Source: Owenia fusiformis (Eukaryota > Annelida > Polychaeta > Sabellida > Oweniidae). Taken from it: a stretch of 64,000 nucleotides of DNA. Where the stretch lies: contig CAIIXF020000005.1 in NCBI GenBank assembly GCA_903813345.2, positions 13,707,375 to 13,771,374 of the forward strand, read 5' to 3'. Under the pieces are notes generated by a model. It ran no database searches, had not been told where the DNA came from, and saw only the letters and a list, made by a program, of their open reading frames with translations. Below are positions 58,701-64,000 of the stretch, in pieces. Positions within the stretch are counted from its first letter, which is position 1. Each line of letters begins with the position of its first letter. Position numbers and translations under genes: made by a program.

Positions 58701-61245
58701 GACGTTCCATTTTGTCACTCAAACGGATTGTTTTCTACCGTCCTTGGCTTAATTTTTCTTCATGAACAGGGAAAACAGGATGTTCTTTAAGGGGAATGCA
58801 ATACATGTATCTAACTATGTGAAAATTCGAATATTTGTTTGTTTTTTCATCATTTTTTCAAAATGGTACGTATTTATTACAAGTGCCTGGCCAAAATTGT
58901 AGTCACACGTTTTTAAAACAACGTGTACGCGAACGTGTGGAATTATGGTTCTCTGGGGATTCGTCTTCCGCTTCAAAGTATTTATTTGCCCGATTTAGAA
59001 TAGGAATAATGATGATTCAATAATTGTAATTATGTTCCTGAAAATAATTGAGAAGGGACATTATTCCTAATTTGGATCATGTTCACGTTCACGTACGTTC
59101 TCAAAAAAACGTGTAGCTTAACCTTCGTTATACTTCTATTAAGGTACAAATCGATTCCTTCGCGATATTCGAGTGATGATTGGCTGGCCATATACAAAAT
59201 GCGCCTGGATATCATGGAATATATTCTGGTATTTTATGTGGAACTTCCTTTGTCTTGCGGGTATAATAGTAAGTTTAATGAAGACCTACGGATCAATATC
59301 GTAATATAATATAGTTTCACTTTCACTTCGTTCACTTGCTTTGAAGGAATTTTAAGGAGTTTATACCCCCGCCCTTTTTACAGCAAAAACATAATAGATT
59401 ATACATAGTGTGTAATACTATTTAGAGGAAATTCAAAACATAAGAACGTGTCTTTTTCAGTTTATCTTTGTATTCTACATACTAGAGTACGTCCCTTTGA
59501 ATCTGGACAAAGTGTATGTGTATCCTCCGTGGGCACAAGGTATTGGTTGGTTAACTGCCATGGCCCCTGTAGCGTTTATACCAATTGTGGCTATCGCCCA
59601 GTTCTTTCAATTCAAAGGTTCCTTCCTTGAGGTAAGTAATGTCTCAGTGACATTTGATCTCTGGCAACCATAGCGGTCGTAGCTTCTCAAAATCTATGAA
59701 AAATAGCAGCATAAAATATAGGAATGAGCAGTACGATGGAGACTTTCTATGTCGATTTTGTGAAGCTACGGCTGCCGTACTGCTACCGTAGAGCAAATGT
59801 GACTGAGTCTTTTGGGCGGTTTTACCACCATCTTCTGTAATTATTAGCATATCACCTAATGAAGGATGGTCCGTTTCTCAATCGTGACTATCTTACGGTT
59901 TATTCTCATTTACACGCCATATGCATAGTACAAGTTCAACTTTTAGTTGTTTTTTGTATTTCAACATGACGTAATCTAGCCTAAATCAGTTTTACCTGCA
60001 TACAAATGCCTGACTTCCGCCGCGTTGTATGACGAAATAATAAAAGAATTAAAATGACGGATATCGATCAAGATTTATGAAAGAAATAGCTTTTACTTAG
60101 CTAGCATTCGCTGGTATCAACTGCCGGTTGTCGGCTAACGAATTGATTGCTATCTTATGCCAAGCTCATTTAAACATGAATATAGAAGCAGTATAGATCG
60201 TTTTCATATCTAAATGAGTTGGTCATAAAATAGCCATGAAATCGTCAGCCGACAGCCGGCATTTGATACCAGTGAACGCTAGCTCAATTGTCCCGAGAAG
60301 CCATCAATTCTTTTTTCAAATGGTTATTCTAAATTACATAACCAAATGTAAAAGCAACAAAGAACCCTGGATATGTTAAGCGGTTTACTTTGTAAAATTA
60401 ACAACGTAATTGTCGAAGTTTCGTATAAATGGTTATTTACTCAATATGTATGAACAACTGAAGTCAAAATCAAATATTAGAATTGAATGAATGGTCTTCC
60501 GCACGTTGATACATCGATCATCATATTTCATACCTCACAATTCTAAACTATACCCTTGAATCAATTAAAGGTATAAGTGTTATGCAATATACCCGGATGC
60601 CATAGCGATGGTACAAAACGTTACTAACAACAAACAGAGCGTTGCTAATACTTTCGACACATACTTTCTGATCTCTATTCTGCTGAACAAACCTAATACA
60701 GTCGTTATTTGTTTAAATAAATGATTCCAATATAATCTATTAACATTACTTTTGGATTCTTCGAAATGATGATTTAAGAATATGACATGCTTACATTGTA
60801 CTATTGTATAAAATATCAATAAAATCGCTCATTCACTTTTTGAGTTTCGTAATATGACACCACACAAAGATAAATTACGTAAGACTTTTTGACGTAAAAC
60901 GTCACAAATCAGGCGCCATAACAAGGCGTATTAATATTTCATGGGACCAACAAACCAATTGGGAAAAACGTAGCAACAATTTAAACATTTATTATCGATG
61001 GGTATTTGTGTTGTCAAACGTTTGAAGGGTAAAGTGATTATTTTAATGATTTCAGAACCATGTTCAATAATGTATGCTTATAATTACAGAAAATGAAAGC
61101 GCTGATAAAGCCAACTGCAAAATGGGGACCAAAACTTCCAAGACATCGACAACTTGTGACGTATGTGAAGAATTTTGATCCCGATCCGTATATGAAGACT
61201 AGTGGCAGATCTACAGCCAAAGGACTTGATAACACTACATTTTAA
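43725..61245 (+). CDS. SLC6-family Na+/Cl- dependent transporter, 14 coding exons
   Basis: Joining 43725-43733, 44048-44348, 49546-49689, 49831-49990, 51001-51139, 51356-51493, 51899-52002, 55286-55410, 57603-57715, 58149-58277, 58567-58666, 59144-59268, 59461-59631 and 61090-61245 gives 638 codons with every junction in phase and GT-AG introns. The 637-residue product matches the LeuT-fold SLC6 family along its whole length: N46 and RFPY in TM1, YYN in TM3, four N-glycosylation sequons in the second extracellular loop, [13 protein letters not shown] in TM7, TSFVAGF in TM8, and TLGLDS. It ends with [16 protein letters not shown]1 lacks the Asp of monoamine carriers. The overall pattern is nearest the glycine/B0+ amino-acid branch, but substrate cannot be named. 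Key oddity: [10 protein letters not shown], Glu45 for the usual Gly. Confidence 0.88.
44048..44348 (+). CDS. SLC6 exon 2 (acidic N-tail, TM1, TM2)
   Basis: Acceptor TTTTTACCCAG. Residues 4-103. TM1 reads [17 protein letters not shown]2 includes [15 protein letters not shown] and ELSIGQFSS, all family hallmarks except Glu45. Donor G|GTTAGT, phase 1. Confidence 0.88.
44499..46028. mobile_element. Tc1/mariner-like TIR element with LINE fragment inside
   Basis: Ends are inverse copies of about 30 bp: TACACTCCCCTCCATAAG then TTTGGCAACCTTA, and TAAGGTTGCCAAACTTATGG then AGGGGAGTGTA. Both are bounded by TA, consistent with a TA target duplication as in Tc1/mariner. There is no transposase frame. 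A LINE RT remnant occupies about 44950-45665, so the element was either a host for that insertion or captured it. Related single ends occur at 16084-16160 and 24353-24376. Confidence 0.72.
44964..45665 (-). pseudogene. LINE (non-LTR retrotransposon) reverse transcriptase C-terminal fragment
   Basis: About 220 open codons ending at 44964. The stretch [16 protein letters not shown], then [26 protein letters not shown], and [11 protein letters not shown] is typical of the region after the RT catalytic core in Jockey/CR1-like elements. The catalytic YADD part and everything 5' is missing, so this is a 5'-truncated, dead copy, as LINE insertions often are. The frame is still free of stops, which suggests a fairly recent insertion. 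It lies antisense in SLC6 intron 2. Confidence 0.82.
46586..47015. repeat. Cluster of CACGTG palindromes with CTTACCCCACA
   Basis: TAAGTCACGTGACTTA-type sequences occur at 46945-46958 and 46997-47012, with partial forms at 46633-46655 and 46726-46740. The word ACTTACCCCACA recurs in both orientations at 46591, 46631 (inverse), 46953 and 47007. Probably termini of a small repeated element; it also looks like a set of E-boxes. Confidence 0.55.
47222..48008 (+). mobile_element. TIR element RG1, copy 3 (longest copy)
   Basis: Unit A is 47222-47621 and unit B 47622-48008. It begins CTATCACACCAAACTCGTTC and ends CTAGTTTGGTGTGATAG. The central palindrome at 47472-47495 is perfect (half-site GAATTTTGAATC). 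Unit B is about 130 bp longer than in copy 2, carrying extra CGTTC/ACGTC words. It is preceded by a run of C and CCCTA. No coding frame. Confidence 0.85.
48022..48180 (+). repeat. 40-bp tandem repeat with decoy 3' splice sites
   Basis: Unit TTACAGGAATTGGGGATACT plus GGTTCTATTGCAAATGTATC. Two to three near-identical copies, then degenerate ones to about 48290. Each unit contains TTACAG|G, and the words after it resemble the start of SLC6 exon 3 (TTACAGGCATTGGTGTATCC). Similar stray words occur at 46138, 49441 and 49478. Confidence 0.75.
48390..49130 (-). repeat. GGCC-rich tandem repeat, four units of about 170-200 bp
   Basis: Each unit contains AAAAAGGTCAAG, AAAGAGGCCCTACAATATTT and GGGCCAACATTTT then GGGCCCATCCTA. 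Long minus-strand frames through it are repeat artefacts. An isolated unit lies at 40975-41195. Adjacent poly-C/poly-G tracts are at about 49383-49425. Confidence 0.85.
49546..49689 (+). CDS. SLC6 exon 3 (TM3)
   Basis: Acceptor TATTTTACAG, phase 1. Encodes [20 protein letters not shown] with the YYN core of TM3, where the conserved Tyr contacts substrate in the family, then [10 protein letters not shown] with the first loop cysteine. Confidence 0.88.
49831..49990 (+). CDS. SLC6 exon 4 (large extracellular loop 2)
   Basis: Encodes the glycosylated loop with sequons NCT, NGT, NGT and NVT and three cysteines, ending in EEYF. Donor TTTTA|GTAAGT leaves phase 2; joining to 51001 completes a Tyr codon. 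Confidence 0.85.
49991..51000 (+). other. SLC6 intron 4
   Basis: About 1 kb of AT-rich DNA with no recognised element. An upstream AG at 50951 is not used, because it would create an in-frame stop. Confidence 0.5.
51001..51139 (+). CDS. SLC6 exon 5 (TM4)
   Basis: Follows GGTATTTTCAG. Encodes [16 protein letters not shown], then [20 protein letters not shown] and GIKSTGK, the usual loop and TM4 motifs. Ends AAG|GTTAAA in phase 0. Confidence 0.85.
51356..51493 (+). CDS. SLC6 exon 6 (TM5)
   Basis: 46 codons: [20 protein letters not shown] and [12 protein letters not shown], matching the conserved VYFTATFPY and GAxEGIxYY motifs. Phase 0 at both ends. Confidence 0.88.
51899..52002 (+). CDS. SLC6 exon 7 (TM6 end/TM7, chloride site region)
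   Basis: Encodes [19 protein letters not shown] and [13 protein letters not shown]. The ASYNKFNNN word holds the Asn and Ser typical of Na+ and Cl- coordination in this family. Donor AG|GTAAGT, phase 2. Confidence 0.9.
52128..55124. mobile_element. Large inverted-repeat element, about 430-bp arms
   Basis: Left arm 52128-52560 matches, as reverse complement, 53995-54225 plus 54991-55124. Landmarks: CATATCGTCGCATGAGAATA against 55094-55118; CAGCTTATTTCTAATTTC and CATATCTGATATCAACTGTT against 54130-54190; TAATATAAGATTGTTATAA at 54067. The right arm is interrupted by the fold-back element at 54226-54990, so this element is the older. The interior (52561-53994) has no recognisable transposase. 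Confidence 0.78.
54226..54990. mobile_element. Fold-back element with about 330-bp TIRs and TTAA ends
   Basis: Arms 54226-54565 and about 54650-54990 are inverse copies, ending TTAAGGTGCTATGGAA and TTCCATAGCACCTTAA. Inside are matching pairs such as GTAGGAGCGTAGGGA and TCCCTACGCTCCTAC. The TTAA at both outer edges fits a TTAA target duplication as in piggyBac, although the TIR sequence is not the usual one. About 85 bp of non-repeated centre. No coding frame. Confidence 0.85.
55286..55410 (+). CDS. SLC6 exon 8
   Basis: Acceptor TTTTTTCTTCAG. Encodes [18 protein letters not shown] and [20 protein letters not shown], matching the conserved NxxTSFVAGFxIFxxLGxMA block. Phase 2 to phase 1. Confidence 0.9.
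55411..57602 (+). other. SLC6 intron 8
   Basis: 2.2 kb; contains the inverted repeat at 56095-56648. The remaining sequence is unremarkable, with short unrecognised frames such as 56903-57208. Confidence 0.5.
56095..56648. repeat. Inverted repeat with about 215-bp arms in SLC6 intron 8
   Basis: Left arm 56095-56312 and right arm 56440-56648 are diverged inverse copies. Landmarks are AAAGGACCAYGGAAGGTAT, AGATTTCAGACAGTCA, TTTGGACTTTGAGRCAGGGA and CCTRATTTTTAGC. Open frames on both arms are homologous to each other through the repeat, which can make them look like a conserved protein. Confidence 0.75.
57603..57715 (+). CDS. SLC6 exon 9
   Basis: Encodes [34 protein letters not shown]: the conserved GPxLxFxxYPxA helix and the LGLDS motif whose Ser/Asp lie near the Na2 site. 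Ends GTG|GTAAGA. Confidence 0.9.
58149..58277 (+). CDS. SLC6 exon 10
   Basis: 43 codons, phase 0 at both ends: [16 protein letters not shown], then [20 protein letters not shown]. Matches the GxExxVTxxxD region and the following helix. Confidence 0.88.
58388..58425 (+). repeat. Relic terminus of TIR element RG1
   Basis: CCATCATACCAAACGAGTTC followed by TTAAATCGTTCT parallels the left terminus of RG1 copies at 16744 and 47222 with several substitutions. Only about 40 bp are recognisable. Confidence 0.5.
58567..58666 (+). CDS. SLC6 exon 11
   Basis: Encodes [20 protein letters not shown], then CFAVSWIYG, matching GGxYVxxLxD and AVxWIYG of TM9-TM10. Donor G|GTGACT, phase 1. Confidence 0.88.
59144..59268 (+). 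CDS. SLC6 exon 12
   Basis: Acceptor TTCTATTAAG. Encodes [16 protein letters not shown], then [20 protein letters not shown]. NRFxxDIxxMIG is a family signature. Phase 1 to phase 0. Confidence 0.88.
59461..59631 (+). CDS. SLC6 exon 13
   Basis: 57 codons, acceptor TCTTTTTCAG and donor [43 protein letters not shown] and a helix ending FKGSFLE. Matches YPxWAxxxGWxxA of TM12. Confidence 0.88.
59643..59808. mobile_element. MITE, CTCARTSACATTTG family, copy 2
   Basis: 166 bp with inverse ends CTCAGTGACATTTGATCT and AGAGCAAATGTGACTGAG, extending imperfectly for about 50 bp. It begins only about 11 bases after the donor of SLC6 exon 13. Related to 34896-35061. Confidence 0.78.
61090..61245 (+). CDS. 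SLC6 exon 14 (C-terminal tail)
   Basis: Acceptor TATAATTACAG. Encodes [20 protein letters not shown], then a polar tail ending in GLDNTTF and TAA. The KPxxxWGPxLxxHR word is typical of glycine/amino-acid SLC6 carriers. Confidence 0.88.
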   Translation, partial: KMKALIKPTAKWGPKLPRHRQLVTYVKNFDPDPYMKTSGRSTAKGLDNTTF

Positions 61246-63147
61246 CTATTATATGCTCACTTCATGTCTTTGCATATGTAGTTAATAAGTAATATATGTG
61301 ATCATGCATACATACAAAAGTTTTATCGAACTCCCATCAGTGTCTCGATATGTTGGAGATGGCTCTCTGGATGAAATAATATTAACTTTAACATCATTTT
61401 ACGGTGATGGTCAAAGGTCAAGGTCAAATGTTTGACCTTATTTACTCTATCTAAGTACAGTGTAATACAATGGTACCAATTTGAAATTAATCTGAGCAAT
61501 TTGACTTGTTGACCCTTTTGACCTTTTCAGGGTCAGATTCTAAATTCGAAAATTTTGTAATCGGGGAATTTCTTACTTTATACAGTATTTGCAAAAAAGT
61601 TGAATGAACATCATACTTTTCATATTTTGCGCCACTCATGTGTGCCCCACAATATTCAGGTTATGGTAAATTAAATTGAATGCTGTTCCAATGGTGTATA
61701 ATGTTCTACACACATATGGCTTGTATAAATCTGCAAAATGAAATGTTCCACTTTTTGGATCACCCTGTACTATAAACATTTAGTAAAATACAATAAATAT
61801 AAAATGTGTATCCATTACTATTATCAAATACTTAATGTTTAATTGCGATTATTATTCTTTATCAAAATGGAAGTCTAAGTAATCATATTCAAGAAAATAC
61901 GAAAATTTGATAAACTGGAAATACATTGATATACAAAACTATTCAAATGTAATATCGTATTATATAATGTGTCATAATAAATTCAGGTAGTAATCAAACA
62001 GCACTCAATCAGCAAAATCCGCACATTCCGGTAAAAAGTCGTGAGATTTTGGAAATTTTTTTGAAAACGAATGCCTTTTCTTGTAAGTTCGTCGACCTAG
62101 CTTATTCTTGTTAGTATATTCAGCTAATGGAATGTGTTTCACATCATCTGTGATTTTTTTACCTGAGACTTGAGGTAAGCTGACGTCAGCCATGTATGAA
62201 TAGGGTAGGTAAATATGTGATTCGACTTAATATATCATAAAACAGGTGGGTTAATTATAGTAAATTGTGATTTAGATGCACTTTTATGACCTACCTGTAC
62301 TTACTCCCAGAGTGCGATTTTTACCCGGATCGTGCGAATTTTGCAAGAAGGTGCTGTTTGATTACTACCTGTGTTAGAAGAATGCGAAAATAGTTTAGTC
62401 GTTGAAATAACAGTAATTGATCGGTTTCTAAATACAGCTGATATTGACATGCGTCAAATATGACGTAATTGAGAGACTGACACACTTAACACAAAATAAA
62501 GTGCAATGACTCATTGGCCATCTCAACGAAATGAACACAAAAATCAATACATAGAATATCGAACCAATGGTCTTGAAGTATTTGATCTAGGAGTGCAAAT
62601 ACTATACCGTAAAATAAACATTATTTTTAATTGAATGTGAACTTTCTGAATTTGCTATACTAACTTACTTATGGGTCAATGTCAATAATGCTGAATCCCT
62701 TTTTCTTGATCACCAATATTATGCAAATGTTTGAGCTTACTTTTTGTTGAGTTGACCCTGGTGTTGTCCTACACATAGGAAAACTTGAACTCGATGGTTG
62801 AGTTGCGCATACGTCAGGAATATAGGCAGCTGTAGATCTAGAATTAACCTATTGGACACTGCACGAACAAAGTATGTATATTTACTTATTTGCTTTTTTA
62901 TTTGCTTTGATTAATGGGGACATCGCCATTTCAATCAATCGTAGGTATACGCGTTTTTCATCATTTGGAGGATCACATTTCAGAATAATATAATTTACAA
63001 TTTGAAGATATTCAAGGATTTATCCAGGTTTGATAGAACAGGGACAAACCTGGAACTTGGACTTGAATTAATTTAAAGTGACACTTGTATAGAATATATA
63101 GTAATCATGAATGGCTTCATTTATGTTAAGGGTGACCTGGAAAAGGT
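61246..63147. other. Region between SLC6 and the TMEM53-like gene
   Basis: SLC6 3' UTR and the upstream region of the next gene. AATAAA words occur (for example near 61790), but no clear cleavage site. The unrecognised minus-strand frame 62005-62193 is probably spurious. Confidence 0.4.
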
Positions 63148-64000
63148 ATGCTGCGGTTTAGAAACCTAGCGTTCGGTTGGACTAACTGGTTCAGGAGGCA
63201 ACCCACAATAATTCCAAGGGAGGAACGTATCCACATGGATCATTCGAGCCAAAGTCCACATTTGAAGAAAGTGCCGAATACCTGGCACAGGTTTGCCGAA
63301 CAAGTATCTGATAATAGTCTCATAACTAATCCAAGAGTCGAGGTACCACAATACACCGCCCCGCTATGCATTCTGCTGACGTGGATTACGGCAAAACCAC
63401 GCCACGTCGAAAAATACAAACAAATGTACGAATCCCGAGGTGTCAGTGTCAAAGAGGTGAAATTTGGTGTTTGGAACGCAGTGTGGCCGAAAAGTACGAT
63501 ACCCATCGCAGAAACTCTCTTAGAGGATCTTCTTAGCGAGCACAAAGGGCGTCCACTATTGTTTCATGTTTTTTCTGGTGGGCTTTGTACCTTCCAAAGT
63601 GTGGTCCGTTTAGTTCAGCAAAAATCTCGTTACGGCCCTATCCGCGACAATATCTGTGGGCAAGTGTTCGACAGCGTTACAATAGGTGACGCTCAGATAT
63701 ACTCCGAGGGCGTGATACCAGGCATGACATCAAGCCCCATCTTACAACCCATACTTAGATTTATTTACAAATACTACGTCATACTAACATATAAACACAC
63801 ATTAAATTACATGAACAAGGGCGTTAAAATGCTCGAGGCTGACCCATTCCAAGGACCAACATTATTTTATTACTCTAAGAACGACAACGCCATAGATACA
63901 AAAGCACTGGGTGAGTTGATTGATAATTGGAAGGTGATAAAGAATGGAGATTTGCTGGTGAAAATGTGGGAGGACTCGCCACATGTGCAGCATCTTCGCT
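63148..64000 (+). CDS. TMEM53/DUF829-like alpha/beta-hydrolase-fold protein, 5' part
   Basis: 284 codons are open from ATG 63148 to the right edge without a stop; an in-frame TGA at 63133 supports this start. The core begins with PLCILLTWITAKPRHVEKYK, followed by VKFGVW, LLFHVFSGG (nucleophile-elbow-like), GQVFDSV, a helical insert, then LFYYSKNDNAID and EDSPHVQHLR with the conserved late His. This is the domain order of DUF829/TMEM53 proteins, which are membrane-associated and, in vertebrate TMEM53, linked to the nuclear envelope. The N-terminus MLRFRNLAFGWTNWFRRQP is basic and lacks acidic residues, so it might target mitochondria; this is inference. The gene probably ends shortly beyond the window. 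Confidence 0.78.
   Translation, partial: MLRFRNLAFGWTNWFRRQPTIIPREERIHMDHSSQSPHLKKVPNTWHRFAEQVSDNSLITNPRVEVPQYTAPLCILLTWITAKPRHVEKYKQMYESRGVSVKEVKFGVWNAVWPKSTIPIAETLLEDLLSEHKGRPLLFHVFSGGLCTFQSVVRLVQQKSRYGPIRDNICGQVFDSVTIGDAQIYSEGVIPGMTSSPILQPILRFIYKYYVILTYKHTLNYMNKGVKMLEADPFQGPTLFYYSKNDNAIDTKALGELIDNWKVIKNGDLLVKMWEDSPHVQHLR

Noticed and set aside
61743-61776. CACCCTGTA-like words here and at 34795, 38822, 50140 and 55657 as transposon termini
   Set aside because: Recurrent, but I could not pair them into elements with matched ends.

Overview
This is an AT-rich stretch of animal nuclear DNA: spliced genes with GT-AG introns, long intergenic gaps, many short inverted-repeat transposons (MITE-like), several minisatellites and one LINE remnant. 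Gene content (a serotonin-type 5-HT1 receptor, an SLC6 transporter with 14 coding exons, a DUF829/TMEM53-like protein, and an NRT2-type nitrate transporter, a family I know in animals mainly from marine invertebrates) suggests a marine invertebrate. A deuterostome (hemichordate, echinoderm or cephalochordate) is my guess, but a lophotrochozoan cannot be excluded.

Layout. 1-1.1 kb: first coding exon of an NRT2/NNP nitrate transporter on the minus strand; the gene continues off the left edge and its first intron carries a TIR element. 4.2-6.4 kb: an intact single-exon 5-HT1-like GPCR, minus strand. 6.4-30.3 kb: about 24 kb with no gene I can support, but with a 32-bp minisatellite (16.2-16.7 kb), a complete TIR element (16.7-17.4 kb), a 65-bp tandem repeat (26.7-27.1 kb) and small MITEs. 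30.3-38.1 kb: a three-exon secreted protein on the minus strand, reconstructed here from exon phase and splice sites; I do not recognise its family. Its introns are full of repeats: 29-bp repeats, roughly 400-bp tandem units each with three hairpins, long palindromes and MITEs. 39-43.7 kb: a fold-back repeat, a tRNA-derived SINE fragment and otherwise featureless DNA. 43.7-61.2 kb: an SLC6 Na+/Cl- coupled transporter, plus strand, 14 coding exons joining into a 637-residue frame. Its introns hold a Tc1-like TIR element with a LINE RT fragment inside it, a cluster of CACGTG palindromes, a third TIR element copy, minisatellites, and a 3-kb inverted repeat that has itself been split by a fold-back element. 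63.1-64 kb: the 5' part of a TMEM53/DUF829-like gene, plus strand, running off the right edge.

The genes do not form a pathway; they are ordinary neighbours on a chromosome. The observations most worth following are: (1) a TIR element family, seen in three copies plus a relic, with RGTTC-like words recurring about every 10-11 bp, close to one turn of DNA; (2) a glutamate replacing the near-invariant glycine of the GLGN motif in the substrate site of the SLC6 protein; (3) the unrecognised secreted protein; (4) arrays of long hairpins at 36-37 kb; and (5) nested inverted-repeat transposons inside the SLC6 introns. All calls come from reading the sequence and the translated frames; no database search was possible.
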